Part shown: positions 8,189 through 17,780 of the stretch, piece after piece
How positions within the stretch are numbered: position 1 is the stretch's first letter
How the letters are laid out: each line of letters begins with the position of its first letter
Assembly (NCBI RefSeq): GCF_028331445.1
Contig: NZ_JAQMHX010000004.1
Span: forward strand, 310,001-374,000
Reading direction: 5' to 3'
Length of the DNA stretch: 64,000 nt
Source of the DNA: Candidatus Phyllobacterium onerii
Lineage (GTDB): Bacteria; Pseudomonadota; Alphaproteobacteria; Rhizobiales; Rhizobiaceae
Notes under the pieces: model-generated
The model's database searches: none
Told to the model about the DNA's origin: nothing
The model's input: only the letters and a program-made list of their open reading frames with translations
Translations under genes and position numbers: made by a program

Positions 8189-8833
8189 ATGGCGTTATTG
8201 GGCCTACATATGCCGCGCGAAACAACATCCTTGCGCCAGCAAGTCACAGACACCTTGCGTGAATCGATCCTGTCGGGATCCCTGCGCCCGGGTCAGAAAC
8301 TGATCGAGCGCCTGCTTTGCGAGGAATTGCTTGTGAGCCGCACAATATTGCGTGAAGCATTGCAGCATCTGCAAGCCGAGGGCGTGATCGTCAGTACGCC
8401 GCGACGGGGTCTCTCGGTGGCCAAACCCAACGCGGAGGAGGCCAACCAGATGCTTCGCGTCAGGCAGGCGTTGACGCCGTTGGTGGGCGAGGAGTTCGCC
8501 CGCAATGCGAGCAACGCGCAGGTGGCGCGCCTGCGTGCGCATGTCGATCGCATGGACGACCAAAACGCCATGACCGCAGAGAATAAATTCTATTCCATAT
8601 TGCTCGAAGGGTGCGGCAACAGTGTTGCAAGCGCGATGCTAACGCTTCTCAACAATCGAATTATCATTATCCAGCATCTCGTGCCGAGCGTCATTAGCCA
8701 GAATAGGGATATGGTCGACGAGCTCCGTGCTATTGTCTCCGCCATAGAAGCGCGAGACCCCGAGCTGACAAGCCGGCTATGCGCTGCACATGAGACGAGC
8801 TCGACAAGCATGCACCACGAGCTGGCCAACTAG
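8189..8833 (+). CDS. GntR-family (FadR/FCD subfamily) transcriptional regulator
   Basis: The start at 8189 is chosen because GAGGAAGG lies just upstream; the frame also opens at 8156 without a clear ribosome site. The product is 214 residues. The N-terminal GntR winged helix is clear (LRQQVTDTLRESILSGSLRPG, then LCEELLVSRTILREALQHL at about 45-65). The C-terminal part follows the helical FCD pattern but is degenerate: where the family usually has a histidine in a FHxxL motif, this protein reads NKFYSILLEGCGN. Metal-dependent ligand binding may therefore be altered. No catabolic gene is adjacent, so the regulon is unknown; the perfect palindrome upstream suggests autoregulation. Confidence 0.85.
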   Translation: MALLGLHMPRETTSLRQQVTDTLRESILSGSLRPGQKLIERLLCEELLVSRTILREALQHLQAEGVIVSTPRRGLSVAKPNAEEANQMLRVRQALTPLVGEEFARNASNAQVARLRAHVDRMDDQNAMTAENKFYSILLEGCGNSVASAMLTLLNNRIIIIQHLVPSVISQNRDMVDELRAIVSAIEARDPELTSRLCAAHETSSTSMHHELAN

Positions 8834-8910
8834 CTGTGATCATTGAAGTTGAACCTTCCGGCATGACATGACTACAATAGCAATGTCGTAGTCCAACCGG
8901 AATGTAATGG

Positions 8911-9777
8911 ATGACCGATCCTGACGAACTGAAGATCGTTCGCCGCTCATTCACCAAGCAGATATTGGCGAGCGTTGGCGTTGAGGATCACCATATCGAA
9001 AATGCCTTTGCGGAAGTGCCGCGCGAGGATTTTCTCGGACCCGGCCCGTGGCCGATGCGCCGTTTCGGTGTTGGCTATGTCGATACGCCAAACGCTGACC
9101 CAGTTTACCTCTATACGGACGATCTGGTCGGGATATCGCCGGAGCGGCACATCAACAATGGCGAACCGTCATTGCATGCGCATCTACTATGGTGCGCGCA
9201 TCCAGTTGCAGGCGAACATATTGTGCATGTCGGCGCTGGGGTCGGCTATTACACGGCGATCATGGCGCATCTGGCGGGGCCGTCCGGGCACGTTACGGGG
9301 ATTGAGTTGGAGACTGACCTCGCGGCACGCGCCAAGTCCAATCTTTCCGCCTACCCAAATGTCAAAGTGATTGAAGGTGACGGTACGAAAGTCGAGTTCG
9401 AACCGGCGGACATAATCTATGTCAACGCGGGTGCAACGCGCCCCGCCGATATTTGGCTGGACCGGCTCAAAGATGGCGGGCGCCTGGTTCTGCCCATGAC
9501 CACCGACGATGGATATTCCAGCCAAAGCCGGCGCAGCAGGCCGCGCGGTGCCGTGTTCGTTATCACGCGTGAAGGCGAAAATTTTGCGGCGCGCTGGGTG
9601 TCGGGTGTCGCGATTTATCCGTGTGCCGGCCTGCGGGACGAAAAATCGGAGGATGCACTCGCAAAGGCCTTTGCGAGTGGCGGCTGGGACCGCGTCACGC
9701 GCCTCCACCGTAGCGACAACATCGCTGATGATCGCTGCTGGCTCAAGGGTGCCGGCTGGGCATTGGCCTATGACTGA
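8911..9777 (+). CDS. PCMT-like SAM-dependent methyltransferase
   Basis: A 288-residue protein. The N-terminal part (HIENAFAEVPREDFLGPGPW) and the SAM-binding motif I (VHVGAGVGYYTAIMAHL, about residues 105-121) match the protein-L-isoaspartate O-methyltransferase family. The region between them, where classical PCMT enzymes have a TISQP-type motif, reads NNGEPSLHAHLL, so substrate recognition may differ. It also has about 70 residues beyond the Rossmann core. It may be a repair methyltransferase or a divergent small-molecule methylase. The ATG at 8911 has only a weak ribosome site. No operon partner is evident; the next gene is convergent. Confidence 0.75.
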   Translation: MTDPDELKIVRRSFTKQILASVGVEDHHIENAFAEVPREDFLGPGPWPMRRFGVGYVDTPNADPVYLYTDDLVGISPERHINNGEPSLHAHLLWCAHPVAGEHIVHVGAGVGYYTAIMAHLAGPSGHVTGIELETDLAARAKSNLSAYPNVKVIEGDGTKVEFEPADIIYVNAGATRPADIWLDRLKDGGRLVLPMTTDDGYSSQSRRSRPRGAVFVITREGENFAARWVSGVAIYPCAGLRDEKSEDALAKAFASGGWDRVTRLHRSDNIADDRCWLKGAGWALAYD

Positions 9778-9791
9778 GAACCATCTTGTCC

Positions 9792-9822
9792 AATGCATCG
9801 GGAGGACTACCCCCGATGCATT
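9792..9822. terminator. Bidirectional terminator hairpin
   Basis: AATGCATCGGG (9792-9802) pairs perfectly with CCCGATGCATT (9812-9822), an 11-bp stem with a 9-base loop. It lies between the convergent stops of the methyltransferase (9777) and iorB (9835) and can act on both strands. The T-run is short, so strength is uncertain. Confidence 0.65.
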
Positions 9823-9834
9823 TGTGCAGTTGTT

Positions 9835-12039
9835 TTAGCTGGATGATTTCAGCATTTCCGGATCGACAGGAAGTGTGCGGACACGCTTGCCGGTGGCGGC
9901 AAATATCGCATTCGTCACGGCCGCGCTGACAATGGAGGTCGGCACTTCACCAATGCCACCCGGAGCCTCTGCGCTCTTGACAAGATGGGTCTCGATCACC
10001 GGCACTTCATCGATCCGCATGGGAAGGTAATTGTCGAAATTACTCTGCTCCACGCGGCCGTCTTTTATGGTGATCGCACCGTGCAAGACAGCAGTCAGGC
10101 CGAAGATAGAGCCGCCCTGGATCTGCGCTTCGATCGTATCGGGGTTGACCGACAGACCACAATCGAGCCCGCAGACGATGCGATTGACCTTGACGGCCCC
10201 GTCAGGACCAACCGTCACCTCGGCTACTTGCGCGACATAGGAGCCGAAGATGAAGGCTACCGAAACGCCGCGACCCTGACCATCGGGCAAGGGCGTGTCC
10301 CACCCGGATTTCTCCGCAGCCAAGGTCAAAACGCCGAGCGCACGCGGATTGTTTGCGAGCAGCGCCTTGCGGTAGGCAACCGGATCCTGTTTGGCAGCAT
10401 GGGCGAGTTCATCCATGAAACTCTCGACCACGAACACATTGTGGGTTGGACCAACGCCGCGCCAGAATGCGGTGGGCACACCGGGAGGCTCGACCTGGAC
10501 ATAGTCCACATGGATATTCGGCAAGGCATAGGGCGGTTCGGCTGCCGCCTCGACGGCGTCGGGGTCAAGCCCGTTGACGAATAGTTGCGGGACATAGCGC
10601 GCGAATATCGAGGAACCGGCGATACGATGGGTCCATGCGACCGGCTTGCCATCAGCGTCCAGTCCGGCCGACATCCGATCGTAATAATAGGGCCGGTACA
10701 TGTCGTGCTGGATGTCTTCCTCGCGGCTCCAGACGACCTTGACCGGGCCATCGACCTGTTTTGCTATCTTGACGGCCAATACTGTGCCGTCCGGTTCGAG
10801 ACGCCGGCCGAAACCTCCACCCAAGAGGTGGTTGTGGATCCGGATTGCTTCCTTGGGAAATCCGGTAACACCGGCAACGAACATCTGCGTTAACGTCGGC
10901 ACCTGCGTACCCACCCAGATATCGCAGCTGTCCTTCTGCATATGCACCGTGCAATTCATCGGTTCCATGGTCGCATGTGCGAGGAACGGCACCTGGTAAA
11001 TCGCATCTATGCGCTGGGCCGCCGATCCAAGTGCCTTTTCAGCGTCGCCTTCATTGCGTGCGACCGCGCCGGGCTGCTTCGACTTTTCTTCGAGCTCCAT
11101 GATGATGTCCGCAGTGTTTACCGTGGCGTGCGGGCCGTCATCCCATTCGATGGCAGCGGCTTCCAGCCCTTTCTTGGCCGCACCCAGATGATCTGCGACC
11201 ACCGCTACAGCCTCATCGATCTTGACGACCTGATGCACGCCCTTCACGGCGAGGGCTGCCTTTTCATCGACCGTCTTCACCTTGCCGCCGAACACCGGCG
11301 AAATCGAAATCGCTGCAACTTTCATTCCCGGCAATTTGGTATCGATGCCATAGATGGCGCGGCCGTCGACCTTCATCGGCGTGTCGACTCGCTTGGCAGG
11401 TGTGCCGATCAGGGTGAAGTCTTTTGGTTCCTTCAGCTTGACGCTGTCAGCCGCCGGTACGGGCAGCTTCGATGCAGCATCCGCCAGTTCACCATAGCTT
11501 AGGTGCTTCGAGCCGGACGCATCCGTGACCACCCCGTGTGCGGCTTTGCAGGTGCCGGGCTCTACACCCCATTGCTTGGCCGCAGCAGCGATCAAGAGTG
11601 TGCGGCCGACAGCGCCAGCCTGACGCAATGGCGTCCAGAACGCTCGTACCGATGATGAAAGGCCGGTTGACTGAATATGCAAGATCGAATTTGCATAGAG
11701 CGCATCGTTCGGCGGTGCATGCTGCACCTGGACCTGATCAAGGTCGACTTCCAGCTCCTCGGCCAACAGCATGGCGAGGGAGGTATATGTACCCTGGCCC
11801 ATTTCGACCATTGGCATGACCAGTGTGACCGTGCCCTTGGGGTCTATACGAATGAAGCCGTTCGGCGCGAAGGGTGCCTTTACTTCATCCTCGGTCACTT
11901 GCGCTGCGTTTGCTGCAAAGACCGACGTCGTCGTACCGCCGAGCAGGGCAAAGCCGAGAAGCAGTCCGCCTCCTTTCAGGAAAGTGCGGCGCGACGTGCT
12001 GGATCCGGAAGTCGGTTCGTTGAGATTGAGAGTGTCCAT
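9835..12039 (-). CDS. iorB: Molybdopterin-binding subunit, isoquinoline 1-oxidoreductase beta-like
   Basis: A 734-residue xanthine oxidase-family large subunit. The N-terminus carries a Tat signal (SRRTFLKGG followed by a hydrophobic core), so the folded cofactor-bearing complex is exported to the periplasm. Molybdopterin-domain signatures include [11 protein letters not shown] and, near the C-terminus, [19 protein letters not shown], where the conserved glutamate of this family is expected. It starts three bases after the stop of the iron-sulfur subunit gene, so the two are co-translated. The family hydroxylates N-heteroaromatics or oxidises aldehydes and passes electrons to the [2Fe-2S] subunit. 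Real substrate unknown. No dedicated XdhC-type chaperone or cytochrome gene is adjacent. Confidence 0.85.
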   Translation of the reverse strand: MDTLNLNEPTSGSSTSRRTFLKGGGLLLGFALLGGTTTSVFAANAAQVTEDEVKAPFAPNGFIRIDPKGTVTLVMPMVEMGQGTYTSLAMLLAEELEVDLDQVQVQHAPPNDALYANSILHIQSTGLSSSVRAFWTPLRQAGAVGRTLLIAAAAKQWGVEPGTCKAAHGVVTDASGSKHLSYGELADAASKLPVPAADSVKLKEPKDFTLIGTPAKRVDTPMKVDGRAIYGIDTKLPGMKVAAISISPVFGGKVKTVDEKAALAVKGVHQVVKIDEAVAVVADHLGAAKKGLEAAAIEWDDGPHATVNTADIIMELEEKSKQPGAVARNEGDAEKALGSAAQRIDAIYQVPFLAHATMEPMNCTVHMQKDSCDIWVGTQVPTLTQMFVAGVTGFPKEAIRIHNHLLGGGFGRRLEPDGTVLAVKIAKQVDGPVKVVWSREEDIQHDMYRPYYYDRMSAGLDADGKPVAWTHRIAGSSIFARYVPQLFVNGLDPDAVEAAAEPPYALPNIHVDYVQVEPPGVPTAFWRGVGPTHNVFVVESFMDELAHAAKQDPVAYRKALLANNPRALGVLTLAAEKSGWDTPLPDGQGRGVSVAFIFGSYVAQVAEVTVGPDGAVKVNRIVCGLDCGLSVNPDTIEAQIQGGSIFGLTAVLHGAITIKDGRVEQSNFDNYLPMRIDEVPVIETHLVKSAEAPGGIGEVPTSIVSAAVTNAIFAATGKRVRTLPVDPEMLKSSS

Positions 12040-12042
12040 GGC

Positions 12043-12498
12043 TCAGGCCTCCGCTGCTTGCTTGATGGCGGCGCGGATGCGCTGATAGGTGCCGCAGCGA
12101 CAGACATTGCCGGACATGGCGCTGTTTATGTCTTCATCGGTGGGCTTTGGTGTTTCCGCCAACAGGGCGGCAGCCGACATCAGCTGGCCGGATTGACAGT
12201 AGCCGCATTGAACGACCTCGAGGTCTAGCCAGGCTTTTTGCAATGCCGCGCCTTGCGGCGTCTCTCCGATCGCTTCGATTGTTGTAATGGCGCTATCGCC
12301 GATGCTGTCGACGGTAGTAATGCAGGAGCGTGTTGCTACGCCGTCGATATGGACAGTGCACGCACCACAGAGGGCCGCGCCGCAGCCGAACTTTGTGCCG
12401 GTCATGCCGAGCACGTCGCGTATTACCCAAAGCAGCGGTGTGTCGTCATCGACGTCCACGCTATGAGCGGTTCCGTTAATCTTGAGATTATAGGCCAT
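12043..12498 (-). CDS. iorA: [2Fe-2S] subunit, isoquinoline 1-oxidoreductase alpha-like
   Basis: A 151-residue protein from the ATG at 12498, which has AGGAAG upstream; the frame opens earlier but the family begins at [16 protein letters not shown]. The plant-type [2Fe-2S] domain has its four-cysteine pattern in [18 protein letters not shown] plus a cysteine after VATRS. The second, helical [2Fe-2S] domain has [10 protein letters not shown] and [11 protein letters not shown]. It carries electrons from the molybdenum subunit encoded immediately downstream. It has no Tat signal of its own and presumably travels as a hitchhiker with IorB, as in this family. Length is normal. Confidence 0.9.
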   Translation of the reverse strand: MAYNLKINGTAHSVDVDDDTPLLWVIRDVLGMTGTKFGCGAALCGACTVHIDGVATRSCITTVDSIGDSAITTIEAIGETPQGAALQKAWLDLEVVQCGYCQSGQLMSAAALLAETPKPTDEDINSAMSGNVCRCGTYQRIRAAIKQAAEA

Positions 12499-12648
12499 GG
12501 CTTCCTCGAGGGTGGCTGGGGCAGGGGGAAAGGTGGAGTTGACACGAGCTAAAAAGTCAGGGGAGAGCATCTGCGCTCTCGTCAAATCCTCAGCGAAGAT
12601 ACGCCGGATGTAGCGCCGTGTCCACGGGTTGCAGAATAGGTGCTGACG

Positions 12649-14199
12649 CTATCCCGCGAGCTTACTGGAAGAGGTTTCGTAAAGGGTCTTGTCCGAGCCT
12701 GCTTCGACCCCGACAAGGCTGACATCATAACCCCAAAGACGGCGGACGTGCCGCAAAGTCGCGCTGCGCGCGTGCTCGTCGAGAACAATGCTATCCCGCA
12801 CCGTGTGTTGCAGGTGGAGATGCCGGTTGCCGCGGAAATCCACATCGACGACCTGGATGTTGGGCTGGTTCACGCCAATATCGTAGCTCCGCGCCAAGGT
12901 GCTGCGGATACTCTCATAACCGCGCTCATTGTGGATGGACGCAACCCTGTAGTGATTTTCCTTGGTCTCGTCCTCAAGAGCAAACAATCGAAACTTGCGG
13001 ATGAGCGCCGGGCTCAGATATTGCAGGATAAACGATTCGTCGCGGTGATTGGCCCAGGCGTCGAGCAATGTTCCACGCCAGTCGCCATTGCCGGCAAATT
13101 CTGGAAACCAGTCGCGATCCTCTGCGGTAGGCTTGGTGCAGATACGTTCGATATCCTGCATCATCGCAAAACCGAGCGCATAAGGGTTGAGACCGGAAAA
13201 GCGTGGATCATCGAACCCTGGCTGAAACACGACGTTGGAATGGCTGTGCAGCATCTCCAGGAGATTGCCTTCGCTGAGCTGCCCCTTGTCGAACATCATA
13301 TTCATGATCGTGTAGTGAACGAACGTGGCACAGCCCTCGTTCATCACCTTTGTCTGGCGCTGCGGGTAAAAATATTGTGCGACGACACGAACAATGCGCA
13401 GGATCTCCCGCTGCCATGGTTCGAGGATGATGCTGTTCTTCTCGATGAAATAGAGAAGGTTTTCCTCCGGAAGGTTGAGTGTCTTCTTGCGCTCGGATAG
13501 GTCCCGTTCTGTTTCGGTAGGATCCTCGTCGGCCTTGCGCTGCGGCAGGGTGCGCCATAGGTCGCTGAAGGCGCGCTCCTCATATTCCAGCCGGTCGCGG
13601 ACCCGCTCCCGCTCTTTCAGGGGGGAATTACGCGGAGGCCGGTTATAGCGGAACACCGCCTGTTCCATGAGTGCATGAGCGGCATCGATAATAGGCTCTA
13701 CCGCAGCGAGGCCGTACCTTTCCTCGCAGCGTGCGATATAGCCTTTGGCAAACTCCATATAGTTCAAAATGGCGTCGGCATCCGTCCACTGTTTGAACAG
13801 ATAGTTGTTCTTGAAGAAATGATTGTGGCCGAAGGCGGCGTGTGAGGTCACCAATGTCTGCATCGACATGGTGTTTTCTTCCATCAGATAAGTGATGCAG
13901 GGATTGGAATTGATGACCAATTCGTACGCAAGTCCACGATGCCCCTTGCGATAGTGATGCTCTTCATAAACGAAATGTTTGCCGAATGACCAGTGCCGAT
14001 AGATCAGCGGCATGCCATTGGAGGAATAGGCATCAAGCATTTGCTCGGACGAAATGATCTCCAGCTGGTTGGGATAGACATCAAGACCAAGCTCATCGAT
14101 AGCGATTTCCTTGATCGCGTCATAAGTGCGGTACAGGGTGTTGAAATTCCATTCGGAACTCTGAAACAGAAGATTCGAGGTGTCTGCGCGCTTGTTCAT
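12649..14199 (-). CDS. SpoVR family protein
   Basis: A 516-residue SpoVR protein. The ATG at 14199 is preceded by GAGGGG and lies 13 bases past the yeaH stop; an earlier in-frame start would overlap yeaH. Family features include LLFQSSEWNF near the start, SNGMPLIYRHWSFGKHF at about residue 55, and a histidine/glutamate-rich centre (NEGCATFVHYTIMNMMF). SpoVR was named for spore cortex formation in Bacillus, but the gene is found with prkA and yeaH in many non-sporulating proteobacteria, where its biochemistry is unknown. Being last in a tight three-gene operon, it is likely a partner of the PrkA kinase and the YeaH protein in a starvation or stress response. Confidence 0.93.
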   Translation of the reverse strand: MNKRADTSNLLFQSSEWNFNTLYRTYDAIKEIAIDELGLDVYPNQLEIISSEQMLDAYSSNGMPLIYRHWSFGKHFVYEEHHYRKGHRGLAYELVINSNPCITYLMEENTMSMQTLVTSHAAFGHNHFFKNNYLFKQWTDADAILNYMEFAKGYIARCEERYGLAAVEPIIDAAHALMEQAVFRYNRPPRNSPLKERERVRDRLEYEERAFSDLWRTLPQRKADEDPTETERDLSERKKTLNLPEENLLYFIEKNSIILEPWQREILRIVRVVAQYFYPQRQTKVMNEGCATFVHYTIMNMMFDKGQLSEGNLLEMLHSHSNVVFQPGFDDPRFSGLNPYALGFAMMQDIERICTKPTAEDRDWFPEFAGNGDWRGTLLDAWANHRDESFILQYLSPALIRKFRLFALEDETKENHYRVASIHNERGYESIRSTLARSYDIGVNQPNIQVVDVDFRGNRHLHLQHTVRDSIVLDEHARSATLRHVRRLWGYDVSLVGVEAGSDKTLYETSSSKLAG

Positions 14200-14212
14200 T
14201 CGCCGTTGCCCC

Positions 14213-15535
14213 TCAACCGCTTTTCGCTGTTTTTGGTTGCTTGGCAAAAAGCTGGTGGAACACCGGATATATGTCCCCGGGCTTGGCTATTCGCGTCATC
14301 TGGAAATTGCGCCAGTTTTTTCCAATAAGGCGATAGGAGCGCCAAAGCGAGGTGCCATTGTCCGTCGATCTGAAAATCGCGCTTTCCCGTTCATCCAGAA
14401 TCTCGACATAGGCATAATATTGGCAAAGCTTCATCAGCTCGTTATTCAGAAGATTGACGCAATTTTCGGAATCGCCCGTCAGATTGTCTCCATCTGAGGC
14501 CTGGGCCGCGTAAATGTTCCAGTCCCTGCTTGGATAACGTTCCTCGATGATACGCCGCATTTCCTCCAACGCTGTCGATACGACTGTGCCGCCGCTTTGT
14601 GTACTGTGGAAGAATGTCTCCTCATCCACTTCGTGAGCCTGATGGGTATGGCGGATGAAGACGATATCGATGCGCTCGTACCGCCGCTTGAGAAACAGAT
14701 GCAGCAGGACGAAAAATCGCTTGGCGAGGTCCTTTTCGCGCTCGCCCATGGAACCGGAAACATCCATCAGGCAGAACATGACCGCATTGGAGTTAGGCAC
14801 GGGCATGGGCTCGAAGCGGTTGAAGCGAATATCGACGGGATCGATGTAAGCCACCAGTTTGCGCCGCCTTTGCAGAACCTCAAGGTCCCGGCGCAATCCG
14901 GCTAGGCGTTCGCTTGATACCGCACTTGGTTTAGCCTCCGCCTCCAGTACCGCTATCTCATCGGCGATAGCATCCAGATCGGCTTGCTTCGGTCTCCTCA
15001 GGGCAATGCGCCGGCCGAAACTGTTGCGCATGGACCGCCCGACGTTGATATTGGTCGGAGCTCCGGCAGTCGTAAAGCCAGCGCGGCGAGGCTTGAAAGC
15101 AATGGCTTCCTTCAGGCTCGACTTGACCATGTCCGGAAGTTCCAGATCCTCGAAAAACAGATCGAGAACCTCCTCACGCGACAGCACAAAACGGAAATCG
15201 TCTTCGAGTTCGAGATCGGCTGCGCCGCCTTTGCCGGCACCCGCGCCACCACCCGCACCCGGCTTTGGCAAGCGATCGCCCAGCACAAATTCCCGATTGC
15301 CTGGCAAGACATATTCGCGGCGGCCGGTGCCGCGGTCGGGCGAGAAGCTGGGTTCACTGGTGCCACTCACCGGCAGAGAAATTGCGTGCCCGGCATCGAC
15401 ATCCGTTATCTTTTCAGTCGATATCTTCTCATTGATGACCCGCTTCAACTCCACACGCGCGCGCCTCAGAAAGCGCTGGCGATTACTCAGGCTTTTGTCT
15501 TTCGGGTTCAGGCGACGATCAATGAAGTTCGGCAT
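14213..15535 (-). CDS. yeaH: YeaH/YhbH family protein (DUF444, von Willebrand A domain)
   Basis: A 440-residue protein. The N-terminus (PNFIDRRLNPKDKSLSNRQR) is the family hallmark. A glycine-rich linker (about residues 92-105) and a coiled, charged region (about 185-226) precede a C-terminal von Willebrand A-type domain with a metal-site motif DVSGSM at about 258-263. The family is always found with prkA and spoVR, as here, and is thought to act with the kinase. It lies 24 bases downstream of prkA and 13 bases upstream of spoVR. No catalytic activity is known. Confidence 0.93.
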   Translation of the reverse strand: MPNFIDRRLNPKDKSLSNRQRFLRRARVELKRVINEKISTEKITDVDAGHAISLPVSGTSEPSFSPDRGTGRREYVLPGNREFVLGDRLPKPGAGGGAGAGKGGAADLELEDDFRFVLSREEVLDLFFEDLELPDMVKSSLKEAIAFKPRRAGFTTAGAPTNINVGRSMRNSFGRRIALRRPKQADLDAIADEIAVLEAEAKPSAVSSERLAGLRRDLEVLQRRRKLVAYIDPVDIRFNRFEPMPVPNSNAVMFCLMDVSGSMGEREKDLAKRFFVLLHLFLKRRYERIDIVFIRHTHQAHEVDEETFFHSTQSGGTVVSTALEEMRRIIEERYPSRDWNIYAAQASDGDNLTGDSENCVNLLNNELMKLCQYYAYVEILDERESAIFRSTDNGTSLWRSYRLIGKNWRNFQMTRIAKPGDIYPVFHQLFAKQPKTAKSG

Positions 15536-15559
15536 TCACGCACCTTTCTTCGGCGGTCG

Positions 15560-17509
15560 TCAGCCGGCCTTGTTTACCCGCATATACCAATCGACCAAGC
15601 GGCGAACCTGCCGCTCCGTATAACCGCGTTCGACCATGCGCTGGACGAATTCCGTATGCTGCTTCTCGGTGGCGCCGTCCTTCTTAGAGCCGAAGCTGAT
15701 AACAGGCAGCAGATCCTCCACCTGACCGAACATGCGTTTCTCGATGACTTCGCGCAACTTTTCGTAGCTTGTCCACGACGGGTTGCGGCCATTGTTCTTG
15801 GCCTTGGCACGCAGGGTGAACTTCACCACTTCATTGCGGAAATCCTTCGGATTGGCGATGCCCGCAGGCTTTTCGATTTGCGATAATTCGCTGTCGAGTA
15901 TGCCCCGGTTGAGTATTTGCCCCGTATCTGGATCCTTGTAGTCCTGATCCTCGATCCACGCGTCGGCATAGGCGATGTAGCGGTCAAACAGGTTTTGGCC
16001 GTATTCACTGTAGGATTCCAGATAAGCTTTCTGGATTTCGTGGCCGATGAATTCGGCATAGCGCGAGGCGAGTTCCGTCTTGATGAAATCGAGATAATTC
16101 GCCTCGAGCTCTTGAGGAAACTGTTCACGTTTGATTGCCTGCTCCAGCACATACATGAGATGCACTGGATCGGCCGCCACCTGCTTGGTATCGTAGTTGA
16201 AGGTCTCGGAGAGCACCTTGAAGGCAAATCGCGTGCTGATGCCATTCATGCCTTCATCGACACCGGCCGCATCGCGATATTCCTGCACGGATTTCGCTTT
16301 CGGATCGGACTCTCTCAGGTTCTCGCCGTCGTAAACGCGCATCTTGGTATAGAGCGGCGAGTTCTCATGCTCCGCCATACGGGTGGAGACCGTAAACCGA
16401 CTAAGGATCTCCAGCACTTCGGGTGCGCATGGGTTATTCAAGAGCTCGCTCTCACGCAGCAGCTTTTCGTAGATCTGCTTTTCCTCGGTGACCCGCAAGC
16501 AATAGGGAACCTTGACCACCGACATGCGATCAAGGAATGCTTCGTTGTTCTTGTTGTTCTTGAATTGCAGCCATTCGGATTCGTTCGAGTGTGCCAGAAT
16601 GATGCCCTGGAACGGGAAAGCACCGAAGTTCTCGGTCCCGTTGTAATTACCCTCTTGCGTCGCCGTCAGCAAAGGATGCAGGACCTTGATCGGCGCTTTG
16701 AACATTTCGACGAATTCAAGCATGCCCTGCGTCGTCCGGTTCAAGCCGCCACTGAAGGAATAGGCGTCAGGATCGGCCTGGCTGAAATTTTCGAGCTGGC
16801 GAATATCGACCTTGCCGACCAGCGAAGAGACATCCTGATTGTTGTCGTCGCCGGGCTCCGTCTTGGCAATGCCGATCTGGCGCAGTCGCGACGGCATAAT
16901 CTTGACGACGCTGAATTTGGAGATATCGCCGGCAAACTCGTCAAGCCGCTTTGTGGCCCATGGTGAGATCAGACCGTTGAGACGACGACGGGCAATTCCA
17001 TATTTGTCTTCGAGCAAACCGGACATTCGTTCCGGGTGGAAAAGGCCCAGCGGAGATTCGAAGATGGGGCTGATCTGGTTCCCGGCCTTCAGCGTGTAGA
17101 TGGGCCGGTGTTCCATGAGTTGCTTGAGCCGCTCGGCCAACGAAGACTTGCCGCCACCAACGGGGCCGAGCAGATAGAGTATCTGCTTGCGCTCCTCGAG
17201 ACCCTGGGCAGCATAGCGGAAATAACCGACGATCCGTTCGATCGTATCTTCCATGCCGTAGAAGTCGGCAAAGGCTGGATAGATCTTGATGGTGCGGTTG
17301 AGAAAGATCCGGCCGAGACGTTCGTCATCGCTGGTATCGACCAGGGTCGGCTCGCCAATAGCGTCCACCATTCGTTCGGAAGCGGTGGCAAACATCTTTG
17401 GATCATTGCGGCAAGCGAGGAGATATTCCTGCAGGCTCATCTCTTCCTGCTTCTCGCTGCTGTAGATCTCAGAGAAGAGGCTAAATACGTCAGAAGCTTG
17501 CGTAGTCAT
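15560..17509 (-). CDS. prkA: PrkA family serine protein kinase
   Basis: A 649-residue protein, the usual length of the family. The AAA-like domain has a Walker A motif GPVGGGKSS at about 115-123; the C-terminal half carries the PrkA kinase-like domain. The homologue in E. coli is YeaG, which acts in nitrogen starvation and stationary phase. It is first gene of the prkA-yeaH-spoVR operon; the 271 bases upstream (17510-17780) must hold its promoter and are AT-rich at 17636-17672. The start is an ATG at 17509 with GGAGGT upstream. Confidence 0.95.
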   Translation of the reverse strand: MTTQASDVFSLFSEIYSSEKQEEMSLQEYLLACRNDPKMFATASERMVDAIGEPTLVDTSDDERLGRIFLNRTIKIYPAFADFYGMEDTIERIVGYFRYAAQGLEERKQILYLLGPVGGGKSSLAERLKQLMEHRPIYTLKAGNQISPIFESPLGLFHPERMSGLLEDKYGIARRRLNGLISPWATKRLDEFAGDISKFSVVKIMPSRLRQIGIAKTEPGDDNNQDVSSLVGKVDIRQLENFSQADPDAYSFSGGLNRTTQGMLEFVEMFKAPIKVLHPLLTATQEGNYNGTENFGAFPFQGIILAHSNESEWLQFKNNKNNEAFLDRMSVVKVPYCLRVTEEKQIYEKLLRESELLNNPCAPEVLEILSRFTVSTRMAEHENSPLYTKMRVYDGENLRESDPKAKSVQEYRDAAGVDEGMNGISTRFAFKVLSETFNYDTKQVAADPVHLMYVLEQAIKREQFPQELEANYLDFIKTELASRYAEFIGHEIQKAYLESYSEYGQNLFDRYIAYADAWIEDQDYKDPDTGQILNRGILDSELSQIEKPAGIANPKDFRNEVVKFTLRAKAKNNGRNPSWTSYEKLREVIEKRMFGQVEDLLPVISFGSKKDGATEKQHTEFVQRMVERGYTERQVRRLVDWYMRVNKAG

Positions 17510-17780
17510 GTTTACCTCCAGCCACGTGCAAATTCAGTGGAATCTGAGCTGAAGGGGCCGCCCCTCGCTCAGAGGATTGCATGCCGAATGGACACAGTGT
17601 CGGATGAGTCGCTGCACTGCGCAAGACACTGATTGCTATAATATTGTATATATCAATCAAGATATTGAGATGTGTCCGCCGTCGAACGATTACCATCCCG
17701 CATATTTATGTCCTTCCTATGGCTATGTAGGAAGTCCTATTGCCTATAGTAACGGGTAAGATGAAAGAATTTGCGGGAAA

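Noticed and set aside
17510-17780. Possible regulatory RNA in the gap upstream of prkA
   Set aside because: AT-rich and with a weak 7-bp hairpin near 17712, but no convincing promoter-terminator pair.
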